From: Roseateles noduli | GTDB taxonomy: Bacteria > Pseudomonadota > Gammaproteobacteria > Burkholderiales > Burkholderiaceae_C | Direction of reading: 5' to 3' | DNA length: 64,000 nt | Assembly: GCA_002205125.1 (NCBI GenBank) | Contig: NIOE01000004.1 | Coordinates: 372,001-436,000 of the forward strand | Shown: in pieces, positions 51,278 through 60,072 of the stretch | Layout: every line of letters starts with the position of its first letter | How positions within the stretch are numbered: position 1 is the stretch's first letter | Position numbers and translations under genes: made by a program | Notes under the pieces: generated by a model | What the model was told of the DNA's origin: nothing | Databases searched by the model: none | The model's input: only the letters and a program-made list of their open reading frames with translations

Positions 51278-53194
51278 ATGCGTTCCTCCGCCGAGACGAC
51301 CCATCGCACCAGTCTCGGTCGCGGCGTGGGCCTGCTGATGGTGGCGCTGCTCGCGATGGCCGTGATCGTGGCGCTGCTGGCCTGGCGCGCCCGCACGACG
51401 CTCGACGACCTGCGCCGCGCCGACCGCATCAACACCATGCTCTCGGCGATGGTGCTGCTCACGGAGGACCTGCTGAACGCCGAGACCGGCCAGCGCGGCT
51501 ATCTGCTGACGCAACGCGCCGGCTACCTGCAGCCCTATCGCGACGCCCTCCGCGGTCTCGACCGCCGGGTCGAGGAGGTCCTGGCCAGCGACGACGACCC
51601 CGCGCACGCGGCCCGGCTCGCCCGCATCCATGAGCTGGTCCAGCTCAAGATGACCGAGATGAACCAGACGATCCGTCTGAACGATTCCGGCCGTCACGAG
51701 GAGGCGCTGGAGCTGGTGCTCGGCGACCAGGGCCTGCACCACATGGACGAGCTGCGCGACCTGCTGGGCGAGCTCACCTCGTCGCTGCGCGCCGAGCGCG
51801 CCGCCATCAGCGAGCGGCTTGCCCGCGAGGCCGGCCACACCGAGCTGCTGCTGCTCGCCGGCCTGGCGATGCTGGCGCTGTTCACGGTGATGGCGACCTC
51901 GCAGGTGCTGCTGCGCTCGCGCGACCTGCTGCGGACCGAGAAGCGCCTGCGCGGCATCGCCGACAACGTGCCGGCGCTCATCAGCCATTTCGACGGGAAG
52001 GGCCAGTTGCGCTTCGCCAATGCGGAAGTCGGCCGCGTGCTCCACACCGACCCCGCCAGCCTGCTCGGCAAGACGCTGGAAGAGATGCGCGGCGTGGAAG
52101 GCGTCCAGCAGCTGCGCCCATACATCGAGCGCGTGCTCAACGGCGAGTCCGTGGCCTTCGACGCGGAGCAGGTGATCGAGGGCGAGACGCTGCACTTCCA
52201 CCAGAGCTTCGTCCCGGAGTTCGCCGGCGGCCGCGTCGAGGGCTTCTACGCCTGCTCGATGGACATCACCGAGCGCAAGCGCGCCGAGGCGGCCGTCGCC
52301 GCCAGCGAGCGCCGGATGAAGGCGATCACCGACAACCTGCCGGTCTTCATCACCTACATCGACGCGGAGCGCAAGCTGCGCTACACCAACGAGACGATGC
52401 GGAGCTGGTTCGGCCTCGATCCGCAGGCGTCGCTGGGCCTGCACATCGACGAGGTCTTCGGCTTGGAGAGCACCCGCCAGCGCAGCGCGCAACTGGCGCT
52501 CGCGCTGGGCGGGGAACGCGTCGAGTTCGAGGTCACCTCGACCATGCTCGGCAAGCAGCGGCACCTGCGGTCGATCTACGTGCCGGACGCGGGGCCGGAC
52601 GGGCGCGTGGCGGGCATCTTCACGCTGTCGATCGACGTCACCGTCATGAAGCAGGCGGAGGCGCAGCTCGCGCGGCTGGCCAGCTCGGACGCGCTCACGG
52701 GGCTGCCGAACCGGCGCGAGTTCGACCAGGCGCTGGCCGGCGCGCTCGCCCGGCAGCGGCGTCAGGCGCGGGACGGCCGGCTGCTGGCGGTGCTGTTCCT
52801 GGACATCGACCACTTCAAGTCGATCAACGACACCCACGGTCACGGCGTCGGCGACACGGTGCTGCGCGATTTCGCGACCGTGCTGCGGCGTGTCGTGCGC
52901 GGCAGCGACCACGTGGCGCGGATCGCGGGCGACGAGTTCGTCGCGGTGCTCGAAGGCCTGAACCGGCCCGAGGAAGCCGAGCAGGTCGCGGCCAAGATCG
53001 TCGACGCAGTGCGGGCCGCGCAGCCGGCGGGCGTCGCGATCACGGCCAGCATCGGCATCGCCAGCGTCGCCGACGGCGAGGTGTCCGCGGCGAGCCTGAT
53101 CGAACTCGCCGACCGCGCGCTGTACCAGGCCAAACACCAGGGCCGCGACGGCTGGGCGGCCGTGCGATGGCCCGGGCAGGACCAGAGACGCTGA
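51278..53194 (+). CDS. diguanylate cyclase with CHASE3, PAS-PAS and GGDEF domains
   Basis: 638 residues. Two membrane helices (about 16-36 and 188-208) enclose a CHASE3-type sensor domain (ETGQRGYLLTQRAGYLQPY). Two PAS domains follow (about 225-335 and 345-460), then a GGDEF domain (about 478-630). The active-site loop is AGDEF (550-554), an active variant in many cyclases, with inhibitory I-site RGSD five residues upstream and LTGLPNRREFDQAL at the domain start. No EAL domain, so it should make c-di-GMP. It is divergent from ltrA over about 230 bases. Confidence 0.9.
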   Translation: MRSSAETTHRTSLGRGVGLLMVALLAMAVIVALLAWRARTTLDDLRRADRINTMLSAMVLLTEDLLNAETGQRGYLLTQRAGYLQPYRDALRGLDRRVEEVLASDDDPAHAARLARIHELVQLKMTEMNQTIRLNDSGRHEEALELVLGDQGLHHMDELRDLLGELTSSLRAERAAISERLAREAGHTELLLLAGLAMLALFTVMATSQVLLRSRDLLRTEKRLRGIADNVPALISHFDGKGQLRFANAEVGRVLHTDPASLLGKTLEEMRGVEGVQQLRPYIERVLNGESVAFDAEQVIEGETLHFHQSFVPEFAGGRVEGFYACSMDITERKRAEAAVAASERRMKAITDNLPVFITYIDAERKLRYTNETMRSWFGLDPQASLGLHIDEVFGLESTRQRSAQLALALGGERVEFEVTSTMLGKQRHLRSIYVPDAGPDGRVAGIFTLSIDVTVMKQAEAQLARLASSDALTGLPNRREFDQALAGALARQRRQARDGRLLAVLFLDIDHFKSINDTHGHGVGDTVLRDFATVLRRVVRGSDHVARIAGDEFVAVLEGLNRPEEAEQVAAKIVDAVRAAQPAGVAITASIGIASVADGEVSAASLIELADRALYQAKHQGRDGWAAVRWPGQDQRR

Positions 53195-53233
53195 CCGACG
53201 ACGCTCCCGGCGACGATCGGCGATGATGGCCCG

Positions 53234-54022
53234 ATGCAGAACTCCCGCTTCCTCCCGGGTGTCCTCATCGCCGCTGTGCTGGGCCTGGGACTCTCCGCCG
53301 TCTCCGCGGTCTCCACCGCTTCCCCGGCGTTCGCGCAGACGGCCGCCGCGCCGCCGGCCGATGCCGGCGCAGGGTCCTCGCGTCCCTCGCAGCCGTTGCG
53401 TCCGCTGACCAACGACATCGGCGAACGCATCCAGGCCTGCACCCTGTGCCACGGCGCGCAGGGCCGGGCGACGACGCAGGGCTACTTCCCGCGTCTGGCG
53501 GGCAAGCCCTCGGGCTACCTCTTCAACCAGCTGCAGAGCTTCCGCGACGGCCGCCGTCATCACGCGCTCATGGCCGGGCTGCTGCGCAACATGAGCGACG
53601 ACTACCTGCGCGAGATCGCCGGCTACTTCGCCGCGCTCGACGTGCCGTATCCGGCGCCGGGACCGTCCGGCCTGAACACGGAGCAGCAGGCGCGCGCGGA
53701 GCGATTGATCCTGCAGGGCGATCCGGCGCGCAAGGTGCCGGCGTGCACCGCCTGTCACGGTCCGTCGATGGCGGGGCGTGAGCCGGCGATCCCGGGGCTG
53801 CTCGGGCTGCCGCGCGATTACCTGGTCGGCCAGCTCGGCGCGTGGCGCAGCGGGCTGCGTCGCGCGCATGCGCCGGACTGCATGGCCGACGTGGCGAAGG
53901 CGCTGTCGACCGACGATATCGCCGTCGTCGCGAGCTGGCTCGCCGCCAAGCCCGCCGGCGCGCATCCGGAGCCGCCGTCGACAACGCCCTTGCCGGTGCA
54001 ATGCGGAGGGCTGGCGCCATGA
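53234..54022 (+). CDS. dihaem cytochrome c (c4-like)
   Basis: 262 residues with a signal peptide ending SPAFAQ. Two c-type haem motifs CTLCH and CTACH about 100 residues apart are set in the tandem-domain pattern of cytochrome c4 (YFPRLAGKPSGYLFNQLQSFRDGRR). It is a periplasmic electron carrier. It overlaps the next cytochrome gene by four bases, so both are translated together and probably form one chain. Confidence 0.88.
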   Translation: MQNSRFLPGVLIAAVLGLGLSAVSAVSTASPAFAQTAAAPPADAGAGSSRPSQPLRPLTNDIGERIQACTLCHGAQGRATTQGYFPRLAGKPSGYLFNQLQSFRDGRRHHALMAGLLRNMSDDYLREIAGYFAALDVPYPAPGPSGLNTEQQARAERLILQGDPARKVPACTACHGPSMAGREPAIPGLLGLPRDYLVGQLGAWRSGLRRAHAPDCMADVAKALSTDDIAVVASWLAAKPAGAHPEPPSTTPLPVQCGGLAP

Positions 54023-55398
54023 GCGGGGACTCGACCTGCACAGGGACCTCCGGCGAGACGTCCAACGCCGCGCCGATGAGGACCTTCGTCCGACTGCTGG
54101 TCGGCGTCGCGATCGCGGTCCCGTTGATGGCCGCGTTGCTGCTCGCCGGCGCGTGGGGACGGGAGCTCTGGCTGTCGGGCCGGCCCGCGCTGTCCGGCGC
54201 ACAGGACACCAGCCCTGCGTTGATCGCACGAGGCGCGTACCTCGCGCGCATCGCCAACTGCGCCGGTTGCCACAGCCCGCGCGGCGGCGCACCGCTGGCC
54301 GGTGGGCTGCCGCTCGGCACGCCGTTCGGAACGCTGTTCAGCAGCAACCTGACGCCCGATCCCGAGACGGGTCTCGGCCGCTGGAGCGCTGACGACTTCT
54401 GGCGCGCGATGCATCACGGTCGCAGCCGCGACGGGCGGCTGCTCTATCCGGCCTTCCCGTACACCAGCTACACGGCGATGTCGCGCGAAGATGCCGATGC
54501 GATCTTCGCGTGGCTGCGTCAGCAGCCGGCGGTGACGCAGACGACGCCGCCTCATCAGCTCGGCTGGCCGTACCGCTGGCAGTCCGCGCTCGCGGTGTGG
54601 CGACTGATGTACTTCACGCCGGGCGATGCGCCGTCTCACGATGAACCGGGCGTCGAGCGCACCGCGACGCAGGACGCCGGCGGACAGGCGACGCTGGAGC
54701 GAGGTCGCTATCTCGTCCAGGCGATGGGCCACTGCGCCGAGTGCCACGCGCCGCGCAACCGGCTCGGCGCGCTGCGCGACGCGGCAGGACTGCGCGGCGG
54801 CTGGGTCGGCGTGCAGGGATGGATCGCGCCGTCGTTGGCCGATCCGCATGCGGCGGGCGTTCAGGACTGGTCCGAGGCCGAGGTCCGCTCGTGGTTGCGG
54901 ACCGGCTGGTCGAGCAAGGGCGCGGCGCTCGGCCCGATGGCGGATGTCGTCGCGGAAAGCCTCCAGCACCTGACCGACGCCGACGCGCAGGCGATGGCCG
55001 TGTACCTGCGCGGCCTGCCGCGCGAGGTGTCGACCGCGGCCGAGTTCAAGCCGGCCTCGTCGGCGCAGATGGATCTCGGCCGGCAGGTGTACGCCAAGCA
55101 CTGCGCGGACTGCCATGGCGATCAGGGGCAGGGGCGTCAGATCGCGGGCGAACCGGCCTATCCGCCGCTGGCGGGCAACCGCACGGTGATGCTGGACGCG
55201 CCGCAGAACGTGCTGCAGATGCTGGCCGACGGCGGCTACGCGCCGACGACGCCGGGACACCCGCGTCCGTACGGGATGCCGCCGCTGCGGCAGGTGCTCA
55301 CGGAAGCCGAGATGGCCGCCGTCGCGACGGTGATCCGGCAGAGCTGGGGGAACCGGGCGTCGGCGGTGACGGAGCAGGAAGTCTTGCGCTTGAAGTAG
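54019..55398 (+). CDS. membrane-anchored trihaem cytochrome c
   Basis: 459 residues with an N-terminal membrane anchor (about 24-45) and three haem motifs: CAGCH, CAECH and CADCH. The spacing and SNLTPDPETGLGRWSADDFWRAMHHG motif match the cytochrome subunit of periplasmic alcohol, aldehyde or gluconate dehydrogenases. No dehydrogenase subunit is encoded beside it, so its electron donor must come from elsewhere. Pairs with the c4-like gene upstream. Confidence 0.88.
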   Translation: MSGDSTCTGTSGETSNAAPMRTFVRLLVGVAIAVPLMAALLLAGAWGRELWLSGRPALSGAQDTSPALIARGAYLARIANCAGCHSPRGGAPLAGGLPLGTPFGTLFSSNLTPDPETGLGRWSADDFWRAMHHGRSRDGRLLYPAFPYTSYTAMSREDADAIFAWLRQQPAVTQTTPPHQLGWPYRWQSALAVWRLMYFTPGDAPSHDEPGVERTATQDAGGQATLERGRYLVQAMGHCAECHAPRNRLGALRDAAGLRGGWVGVQGWIAPSLADPHAAGVQDWSEAEVRSWLRTGWSSKGAALGPMADVVAESLQHLTDADAQAMAVYLRGLPREVSTAAEFKPASSAQMDLGRQVYAKHCADCHGDQGQGRQIAGEPAYPPLAGNRTVMLDAPQNVLQMLADGGYAPTTPGHPRPYGMPPLRQVLTEAEMAAVATVIRQSWGNRASAVTEQEVLRLK

Positions 55399-55439
55399 CC
55401 ATGGCGATGCCTCTACACTCGCGCATTCGCATGCGAAAA

Positions 55440-55527
55440 AAGATCCGCAAAAAGATCCGCAAAATAATCAGAAAAATCTCTGATTAATCTTTTTAAATCA
55501 ACAGTTTGTGGTGATTTAAAGATCCGC
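55440..55527 (+). promoter_or_regulatory. AT-rich repeat cluster in front of the fic gene
   Basis: AAGATCCGC occurs at 55440, 55452 and 55519; the third copy ends four bases before the fic start codon. Between them are AATCAG/CTGATT (a hairpin followed by TTAATCTTTTT) and a perfect inverted repeat TTTAAATCA / TGATTTAAA (55492-55520) with an 11-base spacer. The AT content is far above that of the surroundings. It looks like an operator region for autoregulation plus a terminator of the cytochrome operon. Confidence 0.6.
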
Positions 55528-55531
55528 AAAA

Positions 55532-56767
55532 ATGTCTGCATCAGGAATTGATCATCCGGACCAGTTGGAACCGCTGATCCCACAGGATCGGGCCTGCGAA
55601 TCCGTGCTCGAAAAGGCGCACGATCTTCGAACCGCTTCCACGCGGCTGGCGGGTGCCTGCCAGGCGGGCGTCAGCCGAGAGTTGGCCTGGCTGCTGCGGG
55701 CAATGAACTCCTACTACTCGAACAAGATCGAGGGCGAGCACACCCGTCCCGTTGAGATCGAGCAGGCCATGGCGCACCAGTTCTCCGACGACGCCGAGAA
55801 GGCTCGCCTGCAGCGGCTGGCCATCGCGCACATCGAGACCGAGCGCTGGCTCTTCGAGTCCCGACCGGAGACGGCCGCGCTCTACGAGGTCGAATCCGTG
55901 CAGGCGATCCACCGCCATCTGTTTTCGCAGCTTGAGCCGCAGGACCGCGTGGTGCGGCTCCTTGATCCTTCCGGGCAGGTGACGGAAGAAGTGGCCGTCG
56001 AGCCCGGCATGATCCGCACGCGCGATGTCGCGGTGAGGCGGCACGTTGCGCCCGCCTGGCAGGCGCTCGGTCCGATGTTGGAGCGATGGTCGCAAGGTTA
56101 TGGACGCGTTCGTCGCGGAGAAATGCAACTGGTCGCCGCGGCTGCTGCGCATCACCGCCTGGCCTGGATCCATCCGTTCTTCGACGGGAACGGTCGAACG
56201 GCTCGCCTGCATTCGCTGGCCGTGCTGCAGTCGCTGGATCTCACCTGCGGACTCTGGTCACCATTGCGGGGTCTCGCGCGCAGCGGTGACCGATATGCGC
56301 AGAAGCTGTCCGATGCGGACATGCCTCGCATGGGCGACCTCGATGGGCGAGGGCAGCGCAGCCAGAAGATGCTGATCGAGTGGATCGACTTCTTCCTGGA
56401 CGTCTGCATCGACCAGGTCCGGTTCATGTCGCAAATGCTGAACCTGCAGGAGATGCAGGATCGTCTCGGCGCCTTGCTGGCGCACGAGGAACATGTGGTG
56501 AGGCGCGGCATCCGGATGGAGGCGCTGCGGCCCTTGCACTATCTCTTCGCCACGCAAGGAGAGGTCGCAAGAGGGGAGTTCGCCAGCATGACCGGTCTGG
56601 GCGATCGCACCGCCGCCACGCTCATCGGCAAGTTGATCGACATCGGTCTCCTGGTGTCGGACACAACCCGAGGGAAGGTCCGGTTCGGTATTCCGATGCC
56701 GGCGCTGCGATTCCTCTTCCCCGCCCTGTGGCCTGAAGCGGAAGCCGACGCGGCGAGCCCGGCCTGA
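55532..56767 (+). CDS. Fic family protein (AMP transferase) with N-terminal inhibitory motif
   Basis: 411 residues. The Fic core motif HPFFDGNGRTAR (214-225) is intact, so it should be able to transfer AMP (or another nucleotide part) to a target hydroxyl. An inhibitory SNKIEG (63-68; form S/TxxxE-G/N) in front of the core marks a class II Fic protein, self-inhibited by Glu67. A C-terminal winged helix (about 330-390: GEFASMTGLGDRTAATLIGKLIDIGLL) suggests DNA binding and autoregulation, fitting the repeats upstream. No separate antitoxin gene is present. Confidence 0.9.
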   Translation: MSASGIDHPDQLEPLIPQDRACESVLEKAHDLRTASTRLAGACQAGVSRELAWLLRAMNSYYSNKIEGEHTRPVEIEQAMAHQFSDDAEKARLQRLAIAHIETERWLFESRPETAALYEVESVQAIHRHLFSQLEPQDRVVRLLDPSGQVTEEVAVEPGMIRTRDVAVRRHVAPAWQALGPMLERWSQGYGRVRRGEMQLVAAAAAHHRLAWIHPFFDGNGRTARLHSLAVLQSLDLTCGLWSPLRGLARSGDRYAQKLSDADMPRMGDLDGRGQRSQKMLIEWIDFFLDVCIDQVRFMSQMLNLQEMQDRLGALLAHEEHVVRRGIRMEALRPLHYLFATQGEVARGEFASMTGLGDRTAATLIGKLIDIGLLVSDTTRGKVRFGIPMPALRFLFPALWPEAEADAASPA

Positions 56768-56873
56768 CGCTCCGGCCCCTTCGTCAGGGCGAGAACAGCC
56801 TCACGAAAAAACCGCATAGGGGCTTGCCGACTCGCGCAACGGGCGCGCCATATGGGGACGGGCCACCCTTGAT

Positions 56874-56887
56874 TTCAAGATCTTGAA
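56874..56887. promoter_or_regulatory. 14-bp perfect palindrome upstream of hsp20
   Basis: TTCAAGATCTTGAA is a perfect palindrome about 85 bases before the first hsp20 gene. CTTGA elements within and before it also resemble the -35 box of sigma-32 promoters, but no clear -10 is seen. Either a repressor site or part of a heat-shock promoter. Confidence 0.4.
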
Positions 56888-56969
56888 GCGCTGCTTCTCG
56901 CTCCTACGTTGGGATGCATGGCGGACACGTCCCGCCGCGATCCACCCGCAGGAAGCCAAGGAGCCCCGC

Positions 56970-57461
56970 ATGTACCGTCAACTGTTTGCCCGTGAGCTGT
57001 TCAACGACCTCGACCGCTTCCAGCGCGAGATGAGCGGCCTGTTCGAATCCACCGCCAGCCGCGCCACCCCGCGTGGCGGCTACCCGGCCCTCAACGTCGG
57101 CTTGTCGCCGGAGGCCGTTGAGGTCTATGCCTTCGCCCCGGGCCTGGATCCCGCCACCATCGGCGTCGACCTTGAGCGCGGCGTGTTGAGCCTGTCCGGC
57201 GAGCGTGCGTCCTCGTTGTCTGAAGGCGCCGCTGCGACTTCTGCCGCCGCTGAAGGCGAGACCGCCGCCCCCGTCGCGAAGACCGCTGACAAGACGCTCG
57301 TCCATCAGCGCGAGCGCTTCGCCGGCAAGTTCCGCCGCGTGGTCAGCCTGCCCGACGACATCGATCCGGAACAGGTCTCGGCCTCCTACAAGGACGGCGT
57401 GCTGCGCGTCAGCGTCAAGCGCCGCCCGGCACCGCAGCCGCGCCGCATCGACATCCATTGA
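56970..57461 (+). CDS. Hsp20/alpha-crystallin small heat shock protein
   Basis: 163 residues. The alpha-crystallin domain is present (PALNVGLSPEAVEVYAFAPGLDPATIGVDLERGVLSLSGER and KFRRVVSLPDDIDPEQVSASYKDGVLRVSVKR), with the usual GVL motif. An Ala/Glu-rich insert (about 85-110) lengthens the loop. It binds unfolded proteins without ATP. ATG 56970 begins at the conserved MYRQLF. The second hsp20 gene follows after 61 bases. Confidence 0.9.
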   Translation: MYRQLFARELFNDLDRFQREMSGLFESTASRATPRGGYPALNVGLSPEAVEVYAFAPGLDPATIGVDLERGVLSLSGERASSLSEGAAATSAAAEGETAAPVAKTADKTLVHQRERFAGKFRRVVSLPDDIDPEQVSASYKDGVLRVSVKRRPAPQPRRIDIH

Positions 57462-57522
57462 GTCGCGGACCCCGCCGTCCACCGATCCCAGACACGAACC
57501 GAACCCGATTCGAAAGAACACC

Positions 57523-57948
57523 ATGACCACTGCCGTGCACACCCCCGCCGCCGATGCGGCCGAGCAAGTGAAGACCAGCGCCTCGACCGCCGCGCAGACC
57601 GCGCGCCGTCGCGATGACTACGCGATCCAGCCCGCCGTCGATGTGATCGAGGACGCGCAAGGACTGACCCTCTTCGCCGACCTGCCCGGCGTGCCACGCG
57701 AGCAGCTCCAGCTGCGCGTCGACAAGGATCGACTGATCATCGAGGCTGAAATGCAGCTCGACCTGCCGGACGGCCTGAAGGCCGGCCATGTCGAGGTGTC
57801 GCGCCAGTTCTACCGCCGCGCGTTCACGCTGAGCAAGGAACTCGATGCCGAGCAGATCGCCGCGGAGCTGACCAACGGCGTGCTGCGCGTGCGCATCCCC
57901 AAGGCCGCGCACGCGCAACCGCGCAAGATCGAGATCAAGCTGGGCTGA
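57523..57948 (+). CDS. Hsp20/alpha-crystallin small heat shock protein, second copy
   Basis: 141 residues with an alpha-crystallin domain (IQPAVDVIEDAQGLTLFADLPGVPREQLQLRVDKDRLIIEAEM and FYRRAFTLSKELDAEQIAAELTNGVLRVRIPK). The N-terminal 30 residues are Ala/Thr-rich. It is different enough from the first copy to form mixed oligomers. Probably co-transcribed with it, as in other paired Hsp20 loci. Confidence 0.9.
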   Translation: MTTAVHTPAADAAEQVKTSASTAAQTARRRDDYAIQPAVDVIEDAQGLTLFADLPGVPREQLQLRVDKDRLIIEAEMQLDLPDGLKAGHVEVSRQFYRRAFTLSKELDAEQIAAELTNGVLRVRIPKAAHAQPRKIEIKLG

Positions 57949-57951
57949 TCG

Positions 57952-60072
57952 TCACTGCAGGCGCGATAGCGTCACGTCCGGCTCGGGCGGAGCGGCCATC
58001 GCAGCGAAGGCTGCATCGGCCGCCTCGCCCGCGCGGGCCGCGTCGTCCAGGCTGACTTGCAGCCGGCGACGCATCCACGGTCGCAGGTCTTCCAGCGGGC
58101 CGACGTCGGGCAGCAGGCTCCAGTCCTGCAGCGCCTGCACCGCGTGCGGCACCGGCTCCTGGCCCACCAGCGCCCGTTGCAGGCGCTTGGCCGATTCCGG
58201 CATCTCGGCCAGGAAGTCGGCGTCCAGGTCCTTCGCGCGGCGCATCAGGCTCTGCCGCATCATCGAGAGATGCGCCATCAGCCGGTAGCCGTGGTCGAGC
58301 ACCGTGTTCAGTTCCTGTAGCGGCGGACGCACCCGGCGCGGTTCGGCCGCGCTGCGCGTCAGCGCCGCGGACAACGCAGCGAGCGCGTCGTAGGCCTGGC
58401 GCCGCGCCATGCGCTGCGTGAGCGCACCGGCCGGCGTCATCGCGGCGGTCATCGCCTGCATCGCGTACTGCTGCAGCGCCGCGCGCGCCCGCTTGAGCGC
58501 GCGCGGCAGGTTGCGACGCTCCCACGCCGGCAGCACGTAGCTGAAGGCCCAGGCCAGGATCGCGCCCAGCACCGTGTCCGCGAGGCGCTCGGAGATCGCG
58601 ATGCCATGCGTCGGATCCGCCAGATGCGATTGCAGCAGCGCCATCACCGTCGCCGCGATCGCGGTGATCAGGTAGCGGCGCGTGACGAACGCATGCGCGA
58701 TGCCGACCGCCACCTGCAGCACGACGATCCACAGCGTCTGGTTGGGGATCAGCGACAGCGCCAGCATCAGCCCGCAGCCGATCGCCGTGCCGAGCACCCG
58801 CATGTTGCGGCGCTCCAGCGTCTGGTCGAGGCTGCCGCGCAGCACCACCGCGACCGACAGCACCAGCCAGTGCGGGTGCGAGGCCCAGGGCAGCGCGAGC
58901 GCGATGAAGTAGGCCGACGACAGCGCCAGCGCGCTGCGCAGCGCATGCCGCATCACGGGTGAGTCGAGATGGATCTGCGCCTTCAGCAGGCCGATGGGCC
59001 AGCCGACCGGCGTCACGAAGTTGCGCAGTTCGCCAGCGTCCAGCGCCAGCGGCGGCAAGGGCACGGAGGCATCGAGCGCACGGCCCATCGCCAGCACTTC
59101 GCCGTCCAGATGCGACAACCGGTCCTGCAGCACGAGCTGCAGCCGCGTGCGCGGATCCTGCGGCGGCAGGTCCGGCCACTGCGTCGGTCGAACGGTGTTC
59201 ATCGCCGGCGCGCGCTCGTCGAGCAACGCGTCGCGGTATTCGTCCAGCAGCACGGCCAGCGACCGCAGGCGGCCGACCAGCGCCGTGCGCATGTGCTGGC
59301 CGACCGGGTCCTCGCCCAGCAGTTCCAGGTCCAGCCGGCTCGCCAGCATCAGATCGCGCAGTTCCACGACGTGCAGCAGCACCGCCGCGCTGCGCGGATC
59401 GGTCTTAGCGCGTGGGAAGACCTGGTCGCGCGCCGTCTGCAGCAGTTCCGCGAGCTGGGCCTCGTTGCCCAGCCAGTCGCGCATCGCATGCGCGGCGCCG
59501 CCGCTGCCGAGCAGCTCGGCCCGCGCGCTCATCAGCTGCGCCAGGCCGTGCAGCGCCTCCGCCAGCGCGAGCCGGTGGAAGCGCCGGTGCAGCACCGCGC
59601 TGGAGATCACGCTCCACACGAGGTACAGCGCGATGCCCGCCGCGCCGCTTGCCAGCACGATCATCAGCGGCTGCGGCGGCCACGCGAGCGCGAACACCAT
59701 CGCCAGGATGGGCGCGAAGGACACGGGGCCCGCGCGCGGGCCCCAGCTCAGCAGCATCGCGCTGCCGAAGGCGAGCACCGCCACCAGCGCCCCCATCGCG
59801 CCGTGATACGGATGCAGGACCGCGACCAGTCCCACGGCCAGCAGCGTCATGCCGCCGGCGGTGAGCACGCGGTTGCGGTTGCGCCGCACGCTGCCCGGCA
59901 GATCGGCCAGGCTGGCGCAGATGGCGCAGGCCATCGCCAGCTGCGAGGCGACGTGCGACAGCTCGGCCGGGGCCGCGTGCGACACGATCACCTGCACCAG
60001 CATCACCCCGAGGGCGACGCTGAGGCCGTTCCACCAGTGCGCCGGCCAGTGACGCCAGCGACCGGCCGCCAT
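57952..60072 (-). CDS. FUSC family membrane protein (YccS/aromatic-acid exporter-like)
   Basis: 706 residues. Two blocks of about six membrane helices each (near residues 15-155 and 375-515) alternate with cytoplasmic helical regions, the FUSC layout (fusaric acid resistance and YccS-like proteins). WASHPHWLVLSVAVVLRGSLDQTLERRNMRVLGTAIGCG is the conserved C-terminal part. Such proteins are thought to export aromatic acids or act in envelope physiology. Its ATG shares one base with the cphA stop codon, so it is translationally coupled to cyanophycin synthesis, which is unusual. Confidence 0.82.
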   Translation of the reverse strand: MAAGRWRHWPAHWWNGLSVALGVMLVQVIVSHAAPAELSHVASQLAMACAICASLADLPGSVRRNRNRVLTAGGMTLLAVGLVAVLHPYHGAMGALVAVLAFGSAMLLSWGPRAGPVSFAPILAMVFALAWPPQPLMIVLASGAAGIALYLVWSVISSAVLHRRFHRLALAEALHGLAQLMSARAELLGSGGAAHAMRDWLGNEAQLAELLQTARDQVFPRAKTDPRSAAVLLHVVELRDLMLASRLDLELLGEDPVGQHMRTALVGRLRSLAVLLDEYRDALLDERAPAMNTVRPTQWPDLPPQDPRTRLQLVLQDRLSHLDGEVLAMGRALDASVPLPPLALDAGELRNFVTPVGWPIGLLKAQIHLDSPVMRHALRSALALSSAYFIALALPWASHPHWLVLSVAVVLRGSLDQTLERRNMRVLGTAIGCGLMLALSLIPNQTLWIVVLQVAVGIAHAFVTRRYLITAIAATVMALLQSHLADPTHGIAISERLADTVLGAILAWAFSYVLPAWERRNLPRALKRARAALQQYAMQAMTAAMTPAGALTQRMARRQAYDALAALSAALTRSAAEPRRVRPPLQELNTVLDHGYRLMAHLSMMRQSLMRRAKDLDADFLAEMPESAKRLQRALVGQEPVPHAVQALQDWSLLPDVGPLEDLRPWMRRRLQVSLDDAARAGEAADAAFAAMAAPPEPDVTLSRLQ

